DNA of 9,416 nt from Paracoccaceae bacterium (GTDB lineage Bacteria > Pseudomonadota > Alphaproteobacteria > Rhodobacterales > Rhodobacteraceae). Position 1 is the stretch's first letter, and every line of letters starts with the position of its first letter. Positions 1 to 5,425 of the stretch are shown one piece after another. Both the position numbers and the translations under genes were made by a program. The notes under the pieces are model-generated. The model did no database searches and was not told where the DNA came from. It saw only the letters and a list, made by a program, of their open reading frames with translations. The DNA is taken from positions 1 through 9,416 of the forward strand of contig JAPOSK010000475.1 in NCBI GenBank assembly GCA_026709725.1, given 5' to 3'.

Positions 1-47
1 TTTGTATGGTGTTCTTCGAGCATGTCGGAGGGCTTTTCCAGCGAATG

Positions 48-83
48 CGATTTCGATAGAGGCTACATAGCATTCGCTACAGT
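48..83 (+). repeat. Degenerate terminal CRISPR repeat
   Basis: Over its last 16 bases this copy matches the consensus repeat at 13 positions (AGCATT and GCTACA kept). Its first 20 bases are essentially unrelated. It lies exactly one 30-bp spacer (84-113) before the first perfect repeat, so it is the old, cas-distal end of the array. It lacks the TTGCTC box, and TACAAT has become TACAGT, so the promoter that would drive the first spacer is probably lost. Confidence 0.85.
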
Positions 84-113
84 CTTGTCCATTATCTCAA
101 CCACCCCAAATGC

Positions 114-149
114 GCTGTAGTTGCTCTCCAAAACAGCATTGGCTACAAT
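114..149 (+). promoter_or_regulatory. Repeat-embedded crRNA promoter (first intact example; same in every repeat)
   Basis: Within the repeat, TTGCTC at repeat bases 8-13 and TACAAT at bases 31-36 are separated by 17 bases, the spacing of a sigma-70 promoter. In Neisseria and Campylobacter type II-C arrays each repeat is known to carry such a promoter that starts transcription inside the following spacer. The same arrangement is visible here in all 19 intact repeats. The -10 is good (5 of 6) and the -35 is weak (3 of 6). Activity in this host is inferred. Confidence 0.6.
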
Positions 150-179
150 TTCGGTGCAGAAGAGCACCTTTGGCGACCT
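150..179 (+). repeat. Spacer 1, exact copy of spacer 8 (612-641)
   Basis: The 30 bases at 150-179 and at 612-641 are identical (both begin TTCGGTGCAG and end TTGGCGACCT). The flanking spacers at the two places differ, so this is not a duplication of a multi-unit block. It is either a single-unit copy by recombination between repeats or acquisition of the same protospacer twice. Confidence 0.97.
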
Positions 180-1140
180 GCTGTAGTTGCTCTCCAAAAC
201 AGCATTGGCTACAATGGTGGTGGAGGGACCCTCAACAACATACTCGCTGTAGTTGCTCTCCAAAACAGCATTGGCTACAATCCTGATATCATCCAGCCGC
301 ATACGCGCGTGGCTGTAGTTGCTCTCCAAAACAGCATTGGCTACAATCCCTGCTCCTGGCAAGACTGCTGATGACGTGCTGTAGTTGCTCTCCAAAACAG
401 CATTGGCTACAATCGATCTTCGCAAGGTGGGGACAAGCCGGTAGCTGTAGTTGCTCTCCAAAACAGCATTGGCTACAATCGTGTCCTATGAAGAGCTTGC
501 GAAGGATTAGCTGTAGTTGCTCTCCAAAACAGCATTGGCTACAATGTATTCAGCGCGTGCGTCGGCGTTGACTACGCTGTAGTTGCTCTCCAAAACAGCA
601 TTGGCTACAATTTCGGTGCAGAAGAGCACCTTTGGCGACCTGCTGTAGTTGCTCTCCAAAACAGCATTGGCTACAATGCTTTCGGCTCCGCCGATAGTAG
701 CGTTTGCGCTGTAGTTGCTCTCCAAAACAGCATTGGCTACAATTCACAATGACGCCTCCGCCGCTCCCGAAGAGCTGTAGTTGCTCTCCAAAACAGCATT
801 GGCTACAATCGTCTCGATGCAATTGTCGTCTACGGTGTTGCTGTAGTTGCTCTCCAAAACAGCATTGGCTACAATATGACGCCACATGTGGGTTACGAAG
901 TGACGGGCTGTAGTTGCTCTCCAAAACAGCATTGGCTACAATTCGCGCGAAAATCGATATCACCAATATAGTGCTGTAGTTGCTCTCCAAAACAGCATTG
1001 GCTACAATGGGCTGGTCCGTCAATGTCACGGTGAAGGCGCTGTAGTTGCTCTCCAAAACAGCATTGGCTACAATCGGGACCGAGGCGGTCAACAGCGTCG
1101 ACAAGCTGTAGTTGCTCTCCAAAACAGCATTGGCTACAAT

Positions 1141-1170
1141 GGTGCTACCGGTAAGGCGATCACTAATATT
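1141..1170 (+). CRISPR. Spacer 16, interrupted by the insertion sequence
   Basis: These 30 bases follow repeat 16 directly and have the normal spacer length, but the next sequence is the left inverted repeat of the insertion sequence rather than a repeat. The last eight bases, CTAATATT, are duplicated at 3869-3876 just before repeat 17. In type II-C the guide lies 5' of its repeat, so this spacer has lost the repeat needed to make a mature crRNA. Confidence 0.93.
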
Positions 1171-1194
1171 GGTAGTGGCTCAGTTTGAATTTTG
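1171..1194 (+). repeat. Left terminal inverted repeat of the insertion sequence
   Basis: It begins GGTAGTGGCTCAG and its 24 bases are the exact reverse complement of 3845-3868. The transposase stop codon and its last four codons (Gln-Asn-Ser-Asn) lie inside it. Confidence 0.95.
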
Positions 1195-2085
1195 AGCCTG
1201 CTTCTTGTAGGGGCCACGCGGACCCGGCTTCGGGGCAGCGTCTTCCACCAGCTTCACGATATCCGCAATCTCGTAAAGCCGATCCGTTACGCCAGCAGCC
1301 ATCGCAGGCGTGATCTGCAACGACTGATGAATGCGACAGAAGTTGTAGTACATGTAATGCAGGGCGACGGCGTGAGCGTGATTTTCGATCTTCTTCGAGA
1401 ACGCATTGGTCAAACGCGTGAAGCGACGCATGGACATGCGCATGGTCAGGTTCTGGCGCTCGACGAAGGACGTGCTGACATGTTCCGGATCAGGATTGCC
1501 TTCAACCTTCCGCTTGCGAATGCCAGTGCACTCGGCAGGGCTGTAGCGACGTTGGCCTTCGGGAGCGTTGCCATACAGCTTGACCAGCTGGGCATAGTCC
1601 ACATCACCACCAAATGCGCCTTCTACGGCTTCCAGATAAGCCCTGTGGCCATCAGTGGTAAGCTGAACCCGGTTTGCCAGCCGTGACCGCAGATCGTCCA
1701 TGAGGTCAATCGCGGTGGAACCGGAGCGATCGCCGACCCGCCAGCTTGGAACCAGCTTCGTATCGGCATCAATGGCTACCCATGTCCAGACATCGCCAGC
1801 CTCGGCAGGCGCGGACTTGGCACGCTTGACGTTTTTCTCCTTTGCATAGACGAAACACCAGGCTTCATCGACCTGAATATAGTTGCAGTTCAGATCACGC
1901 AGCGCCTTGTCCTGATAGACGGCGCACGCCTTTCCGGCATCCACCAACAGCTTCGTCACCGTATTGCGGGACACATCCGCGATGCGGGCCGTTGATCTGA
2001 TGCTCATGCCCTCGACAAGGCACTTGAGGATCAAGACTTTCCTATGGGGTGGCAGCGTGTTCATACTGAACAATATATGTTGCAT
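1180..2085 (-). CDS. IS1-like DDE transposase
   Basis: This 301-residue transposase would bind the element's 24-bp ends and catalyse DNA cutting and strand transfer. Residues about 28-50 (SIRSTARIADVSRNTVTKLL) look like a helix-turn-helix for end binding. A DDE core follows: Asp73 in QVDEAW, Asp145 in TTDGH and Glu209 in FVERQN. Downstream are a basic stretch RMSMRRFTRLT and RIHQSLQITPAMAAGV, which I recognise from IS1-type transposases of Alphaproteobacteria. The ATG at 2085 is used here; Met8 (2064, MNTLPP) is equally possible and fits relatives I recall better. Neither has a clear ribosome binding site, and a TATATT box just upstream of Met8 would give a nearly leaderless mRNA. The frame is intact and its stop lies in the left inverted repeat. 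It follows the methyltransferase by 33 bp on the same strand. Confidence 0.9.
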   Translation of the reverse strand: MQHILFSMNTLPPHRKVLILKCLVEGMSIRSTARIADVSRNTVTKLLVDAGKACAVYQDKALRDLNCNYIQVDEAWCFVYAKEKNVKRAKSAPAEAGDVWTWVAIDADTKLVPSWRVGDRSGSTAIDLMDDLRSRLANRVQLTTDGHRAYLEAVEGAFGGDVDYAQLVKLYGNAPEGQRRYSPAECTGIRKRKVEGNPDPEHVSTSFVERQNLTMRMSMRRFTRLTNAFSKKIENHAHAVALHYMYYNFCRIHQSLQITPAMAAGVTDRLYEIADIVKLVEDAAPKPGPRGPYKKQAQNSN

Positions 2086-2104
2086 TTCTATAAATGCAAG
2101 TCAA
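2072..2104 (-). promoter_or_regulatory. Candidate transposase promoter with an 18-bp palindrome
   Basis: Reading the minus strand, TTGACT (2104-2099) and the overlapping TTGCAT (2099-2094) are possible -35 boxes, and TATATT (2077-2072) is a good -10. The spacing is 16 bp from TTGCAT and 21 bp from TTGACT, so the first pairing is more likely. A palindrome, TGCATTTctatAAATGCA (2081-2098), overlaps the region. It could be an operator or a weak hairpin after the methyltransferase gene; there is no T run. Confidence 0.4.
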
Positions 2105-2118
2105 AAATGTCAGTTTAA

Positions 2119-3591
2119 CTAGGGATTTCTGAACAAATCCTGCTGCATGGCCTTGCCGGTGTTTGGATCGGCCATCGGAGGCAAGGCGGGGCTTGTTCGG
2201 GATTCCGCCATATGCTCCTCGATTGACCAGAACTGCAATCGCGGGAAAGAGCTTGCCCCGATCTTGTAGGTGCCCATCTGTGCCGCCTTCGCCATTGCCG
2301 GTTTCACAGTGGTCTTGTTCAGAGTGATGAAAACACCTGCCGTTGCCTTTTCCCTGTCCATGACGTGCTGGAAGTCGCGCAACGCCGTTGCCGAATAACC
2401 GCCGCCCTTCACTTGTGCGATGACAAGGCCGGTTTCGCCTTCGACAGGATCAAAAATCCTGCCGCGCCCGTCTATGCCGCCATCGCCTACCTGGACCTGG
2501 TTGGGAGCCAGTCCTTCGATGCGCGTGACTGCCCACGCCTCGAAATCGAACGGATTGCGATCCAGCATCATCCGGGCGCTTTCCATGTCTGCCGGGATCC
2601 CGTGTGTCGGAATGGTGGAATCCTTGAAGCGCCGATCCTTGACAAGATCAATCGCTCTGGGACTGATGTCGATACCAACCCATTTCCGGCAATGATTGGC
2701 CGCTGCCTGAAGTGTTGTTCCGCCGCCACAGAAAGGGTCCAGCACCAAGTCGCCGGGGTTGCTGCTGGACTTCACAACGCGCTCAAGCAAAGCAACCGGT
2801 TTTTGTGTATCGTAATTCAATCTTTCTTTTGCCATCACGTTTAGCGGTGAAATGTCAATCCAGATGTCCGATATTGGCTTCCCTTTCGACTCGCTTAGAT
2901 ATTGACGGCGGTCGCCAAGCTGAAGCCTGTATCTGCGCCCCTTGTCATCGTAGTGCTTGAACCTTTGGGCGATGTATTCGGCGGTATAGGGAATATATTG
3001 GCGATTGAAGTTTTCAAAGCTTCCATAATGCAAAATAACGTCATGATTTGGCACAAACTTTTTTCCACCAGCCTTTCCCCCGGAGGCCGTGCCTCTTTGC
3101 CAAACTATTTCATTCCGAAAATTATCCGCTCCGAATATCGCATCCATCAGCAACTTGAGGTAATGGCTGGCTGATGGATCGCAATGCAGATAAATGGAAC
3201 CGGTAGACTTCAACAACTGCTTCATTTCTGCCAGTCGTTCGGCCATGTAGGACAGATAGGCGAGCATCCCGCATTCGCCCATGATGGCTTCCAGACCGCA
3301 AATCACCTTGTGCGCAGGGTGATTCACCGCACGCTTCAGTTTCTCCACTCTTTCCGATGCGGCTTCTCCCCATATCCAGGTGTCCGTGAAAGCCCGCACC
3401 TGTGCAGGAACGCCGTTGCCCTTGCCAAATGTCTGATTGTAGTTCGCTTTGGAATTGAATGGCGGATCGAGATAGATCAGGTCAACGCACTGGCCCGGCC
3501 AGTCGCGCATGATCTCAAGGCAGTCACCGTAATACAGTGAATTGGGGTGCGGCGCCCTGTCGCGGGGGGGTGTCGAGCTAGGCTTGGGCAC
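2119..3591 (-). CDS. Beta-class DNA methyltransferase fused to an Mrr-like nuclease domain
   Basis: A 490-residue IS cargo protein. The catalytic motif DPPF (42-45, LDPPFNS) comes before the AdoMet-binding motif DPFCGGGTT (285-293, ending in VGIDIS), the order of beta-class amino-methyltransferases that modify adenine N6 or cytosine N4. DPPF favours adenine slightly. The C-terminal part, about 345-460, contains GDGGIDGRG (Asp374) and IAQVKGGG (Gln393, Lys395). This resembles the D...QxK signature of Mrr-type PD-(D/E)xK nucleases, so one chain may both methylate and cut, as in single-chain restriction-modification enzymes. Target-recognition elements would lie between the motifs, but no site can be predicted. 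The start is GTG at 3591, overlapping the end of the small upstream gene by 14 bp, which suggests coupled translation from the 3809-3837 promoter. Methylation is well supported; cleavage is inferred. Confidence 0.88.
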   Translation of the reverse strand: MPKPSSTPPRDRAPHPNSLYYGDCLEIMRDWPGQCVDLIYLDPPFNSKANYNQTFGKGNGVPAQVRAFTDTWIWGEAASERVEKLKRAVNHPAHKVICGLEAIMGECGMLAYLSYMAERLAEMKQLLKSTGSIYLHCDPSASHYLKLLMDAIFGADNFRNEIVWQRGTASGGKAGGKKFVPNHDVILHYGSFENFNRQYIPYTAEYIAQRFKHYDDKGRRYRLQLGDRRQYLSESKGKPISDIWIDISPLNVMAKERLNYDTQKPVALLERVVKSSSNPGDLVLDPFCGGGTTLQAAANHCRKWVGIDISPRAIDLVKDRRFKDSTIPTHGIPADMESARMMLDRNPFDFEAWAVTRIEGLAPNQVQVGDGGIDGRGRIFDPVEGETGLVIAQVKGGGYSATALRDFQHVMDREKATAGVFITLNKTTVKPAMAKAAQMGTYKIGASSFPRLQFWSIEEHMAESRTSPALPPMADPNTGKAMQQDLFRNP

Positions 3592-3778
3592 GCTGGCGCG
3601 CTCTTACACCTTGCATGGCGATCTCACGGCGACGTGCAGGTGAAAGCTTGGCAGCGCGGGCCTTGCCGCCCTTGGCCTTCCCGGAAGGCTTGGCAAGCGA
3701 ATCGTTCGAGACTTGACCGGTCGTCATGTCAACAACCATCTTGGCTAACTGATTTGTGTCGCTGGGCCGCTTCGGCAT
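3578..3778 (-). CDS. Small basic cargo protein, function unknown
   Basis: This 66-residue protein is rich in Lys, Arg and Ala. Its C-terminal half (GGKARAAKLSPARRREIA) resembles a short motif I recall from small proteins annotated as RNA-binding or histone-like, which suggests nucleic-acid binding. The ATG at 3778 is preferred because AGAGG lies seven bases upstream and the promoter is 31 bp upstream. A longer frame from 3847 would start upstream of the -35 box and is unlikely. It is the first gene of the cargo operon and overlaps the methyltransferase start. A basic protein placed before a methyltransferase-nuclease behind a palindromic promoter could be its repressor or controller, but no helix-turn-helix is evident and the role is open. 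Confidence 0.7.
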   Translation of the reverse strand: MPKRPSDTNQLAKMVVDMTTGQVSNDSLAKPSGKAKGGKARAAKLSPARRREIAMQGVRARQRAQA

Positions 3779-3808
3779 GCCATGATCCTCTGGTCGGTAG
3801 TATTTAAC

Positions 3809-3837
3809 TGTATATGACGCGGCGTCATACATGTCAA
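3809..3837 (-). promoter_or_regulatory. Promoter of the methyltransferase cargo operon
   Basis: On the minus strand a perfect -35 box TTGACA (3837-3832) is followed after exactly 17 bases by TATACA (3814-3809, 4 of 6). Transcription would start near 3802, giving a leader of about 24 bases with AGAGG before the ATG at 3778. The promoter lies just inside the right inverted repeat, so the cargo is expressed from the element itself wherever it lands. Confidence 0.72.
3813..3829. promoter_or_regulatory. 17-bp palindrome between -35 and -10, probable operator
   Basis: TATGACGCgGCGTCATA is a perfect inverted repeat with 8-base arms around one central base. It fills most of the 17-bp promoter spacer and touches the -10 box. 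A dimeric protein bound here would exclude RNA polymerase, so repression is the likely use. The element's own small basic protein or the methyltransferase are candidate binders (inference). Confidence 0.6.
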
Positions 3838-3844
3838 CGAAGTC

Positions 3845-3868
3845 CAAAATTCAAACTGAGCCACTACC
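3845..3868 (-). repeat. Right terminal inverted repeat of the insertion sequence
   Basis: It ends in CTGAGCCACTACC on the plus strand and pairs perfectly with 1171-1194. The match stops at the next inner base (A on the left, G on the right). The second target copy CTAATATT follows directly and touches CRISPR repeat 17 at 3877. Confidence 0.95.
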
Positions 3869-3876
3869 CTAATATT

Positions 3877-4044
3877 GCTGTAGTTGCTCTCCAAAACAGC
3901 ATTGGCTACAATGGAGGCAAAAAGAAGCTACTCTTACTAATAGCTGTAGTTGCTCTCCAAAACAGCATTGGCTACAATAAGCTCGTAAACGCCGCTATCA
4001 ACGCAAGTGCTGTAGTTGCTCTCCAAAACAGCATTGGCTACAAT
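3877..4044 (+). CRISPR. Type II-C CRISPR array, cas-proximal segment
   Basis: Three perfect repeats (3877-3912, 3943-3978, 4009-4044) and two 30-bp spacers (3913-3942 and 3979-4008) continue the array after the insertion sequence with the same repeat and strand. With the cas-distal segment this makes 19 intact repeats, one degenerate repeat and 19 spacers. The decayed repeat is at the far end, so this cas2-side end is probably where new spacers are added. That would make the order of acquisition opposite to the direction of crRNA transcription. Confidence 0.97.
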
Positions 4045-4046
4045 CC

Positions 4047-4087
4047 ATCACCCCTAACGCTTTGAAAACCAAGGCGTTAGGGGTGAT
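4047..4087. terminator. Strong hairpin between array and cas2
   Basis: ATCACCCCTAACGC (4047-4060) pairs perfectly with 4074-4087. Four more pairs (TTTG with CAAG, one a G-U) extend the stem to 18 bp around the loop AAAAC. It begins two bases after the last repeat and ends 29 bases before the cas2 stop, where the plus-strand array transcripts and the minus-strand cas transcripts converge. There is no T run on either side, so termination may need a factor or be partial. It could also mark the spacer-acquisition end for Cas1-Cas2. Confidence 0.65.
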
Positions 4088-4116
4088 TGCCCGAAAATAA
4101 TCCGCTAGATTAGCCA

Positions 4117-4449
4117 TCAGAACAGGGCCAGTTGATCAGGTTTTTGCTCCTTCCCGGAGGGAACCCGGCCCTCGAAATTGCGCACCATCCCGTATTGCTT
4201 GTCAGTGATGAACATGATCGAGACCTTCCCCATGGGCGGCACGAAGCCGCCGATCCGGTTGGCGGCGGCATCCGCTTGGGCCCGCGTAATGAAATAGCGC
4301 GTGTAGACGGACCATTGCTTCAGCGCGAATCCCTCTTCCAGCAGGCGGTTACGAAAGCGGGTTGCGTCGCGCCGCTCCTTCGATGTCCCCACAGGCAGAT
4401 CGAAACACACCACAAGCCACATGGCCCTGTAACCGGAAACGGCCTCCAT
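4117..4449 (-). CDS. cas2: CRISPR-associated endoribonuclease-fold protein Cas2
   Basis: Cas2 is the dimeric core of the Cas1-Cas2 integrase that inserts new spacers. The 110-residue protein has the Cas2 ferredoxin-like pattern: a first strand MWLVVCFDLP with the conserved Asp17, the second strand KQWSVYTRYFI, and the late motif SIMFITDKQYG. It ends in PDQLALF, similar to tails I recall from other type II-C Cas2 proteins. The ATG at 4449 is chosen because relatives carry SGYR-MW near the start. The frame can be extended to a TTG at 4512 that overlaps cas1, giving 131 residues, but the extra part is not Cas2-like. ATG at 4425 is another option. No start has a strong ribosome binding site, so translation probably depends on cas1, which ends 46 bp upstream. 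It is the last gene of the cas operon. Confidence 0.93.
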   Translation of the reverse strand: MEAVSGYRAMWLVVCFDLPVGTSKERRDATRFRNRLLEEGFALKQWSVYTRYFITRAQADAAANRIGGFVPPMGKVSIMFITDKQYGMVRNFEGRVPSGKEQKPDQLALF

Positions 4450-4495
4450 CCAGACGGCGGCCCGGCCGCGAAAGCGCTGCCGGACCAGTCTCCGC

Positions 4496-5425
4496 TCACG
4501 GGCGGTTGGCAAAGTCGAGTTCGGTCTGCGCTACAAGACCCCAGTCAAGCGGCCACGACAATTCCGTTGCCTCTCCCATGCAAAGCTCGGCCAGCGAGTG
4601 GGCCAAGGTCGACATGACGCGCGAGACCGTGTTCGCCCCCGCCGCCGTCGCCATCGCGCCGTTGACGACCTGCGCCAACTCCCGTTTGGCCTCCGCGCCC
4701 ACTTCCCTAGCCCAGTCTTTCCGGTTGCGCCAGACCGCGTGGTCCGCAAGGGGCCGGAACGGCTCCATCAGGTCATCCACCAGTTGGAAGGCGTTCAGGC
4801 GGCTGCGGTGATGCAGCCCCAGTCCCGGCGTCAGACCCGCGGCGACGACGGCGCGGGCCATGGCGGCGCGCACGACCGCGTAACCGTAATTCAAATGGGC
4901 ATTGAGGCCGTCCCCGTCGGGGTCGCGCCGGAAATCTTTACCCATTAGCCGCCGCCAATAGAAGCGGGCGGCGCGGGCTTCCACATTGTCCGGGTCGCCC
5001 GACCGCACCGACTTGGCCAGCCCTGCGAGGCGCGCGTGATCGGGCTGTCCCGCGAGTTCCAGCGCCCGCGCCTGCGAAGCGATTTTCGCCATGACCAGCC
5101 GCCGCCAGAGTTGCTTGCGCCTAGGCAGGGACAGCGAAGCCTGGGCAGTCAGCCGCGCCGCCTGCTCGAAGTTGCCGGACACAGGCAGGGACAAGGCCGC
5201 AGGCGCGTGGTTGCGGCCGCAGAGTACCAGGGGAATACCTGCTTCGGCCAGAGCCGCGCCCAGCGACAGGGACAGCATGGCACCATGACCGTGCACAAGA
5301 ACGCACTGGATGTCAGACAACGGTACTCGGCCGAGTTCGCCATCGTTGCCGGAGACTTTCAGGCTACCCCTTGACAGGGAGAGAACCCGGCCTTCTTCGG
5401 CGATATCGACGACGCGCCACGTCAT
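4496..5425 (-). CDS. cas1: CRISPR-associated integrase Cas1 (type II)
   Basis: Cas1 is the metal-dependent integrase that, with Cas2, joins protospacers to the array; in type II systems Cas9 and tracrRNA also help choose spacers by PAM. The 309-residue protein has an N-terminal beta domain with DIQCVLVHGHGAMLS and a C-terminal helical catalytic domain. The likely metal ligands are Glu149 (DNVEARAARFYW), His205 or His206 (GLGLHHRSRLNAF) and Asp218 (LVDDLMEPFRP), all present. The start is the ATG at 5425, whose A is the last base of the cas9 stop codon (TGATG), so translation is coupled to cas9. The frame can be read 16 codons further upstream to 5473, but that part lies in the cas9 coding region and does not look like Cas1. 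The length is normal and no defect is visible. Confidence 0.97.
   Translation of the reverse strand: MTWRVVDIAEEGRVLSLSRGSLKVSGNDGELGRVPLSDIQCVLVHGHGAMLSLSLGAALAEAGIPLVLCGRNHAPAALSLPVSGNFEQAARLTAQASLSLPRRKQLWRRLVMAKIASQARALELAGQPDHARLAGLAKSVRSGDPDNVEARAARFYWRRLMGKDFRRDPDGDGLNAHLNYGYAVVRAAMARAVVAAGLTPGLGLHHRSRLNAFQLVDDLMEPFRPLADHAVWRNRKDWAREVGAEAKRELAQVVNGAMATAAGANTVSRVMSTLAHSLAELCMGEATELSWPLDWGLVAQTELDFANRP

Larger units (their letters stand above)
48..1140 (+). CRISPR. Type II-C CRISPR array, cas-distal segment
   Basis: Sixteen repeats of 36 bp that look identical by eye start at 114, 180, 246, 312, 378, 444, 510, 576, 642, 708, 774, 840, 907, 973, 1039 and 1105, after a degenerate repeat at 48-83. 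Each begins GCTGTAGTTG and ends GGCTACAAT, so the ends form a short inverted repeat (TGTAG/CTACA). Spacers are 30 bp except 876-906, which is 31 bp. The crRNA strand is taken as plus because the ends match the crRNA-sense Neisseria II-C repeat (GTTGTAG...GCTACAAT) and because the 5' half is complementary to the tracrRNA at the other end of the locus. The array continues after an insertion sequence at 3877. Several spacers have an open frame compatible with a coding origin, but no target can be named from sequence alone. Bases 1-47 show nothing recognisable. Confidence 0.98.
1171..3868 (-). mobile_element. IS1-like insertion sequence with methyltransferase cargo, inserted in the CRISPR array
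   Basis: The 2698-bp element is bounded by 24-bp perfect inverted repeats (1171-1194 and 3845-3868) and an 8-bp target duplication, CTAATATT (1163-1170 and 3869-3876). Ends begin GGTAGTG, fitting the GGnnnTG tip described for the IS1 family, whose usual duplication is 8-9 bp. All three genes read on the minus strand: small basic protein, methyltransferase-nuclease, transposase. The transposase looks like the single-frame IS1 type, a group in which longer, cargo-bearing members are known. IS1595 is the main alternative because it also makes 8-bp duplications and carries cargo. Perfect ends, perfect target copies and intact genes suggest a recent insertion. Confidence 0.93.

Noticed and set aside
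63..1122. Long open frames across the array with a repeating IVANAVLESNYS-type peptide
   Set aside because: The 66-bp repeat-plus-spacer period is divisible by three and the repeat has no stop in these frames, so long frames arise automatically. There is no coding evidence.
3779..3847. 23-codon extension of the small cargo protein
   Set aside because: Its start would lie upstream of the -35 box of the promoter that seems to drive the gene.
48..4044. Self-targeting spacers against genes in this window
   Set aside because: No spacer was seen by eye to match the IS, cas genes or transposase remnants. This was not an exhaustive search.
4450..4512. 21-codon extension of Cas2 from a TTG
   Set aside because: The basic extension is not part of the Cas2 fold and overlaps the end of cas1; an ATG at 4449 fits better.
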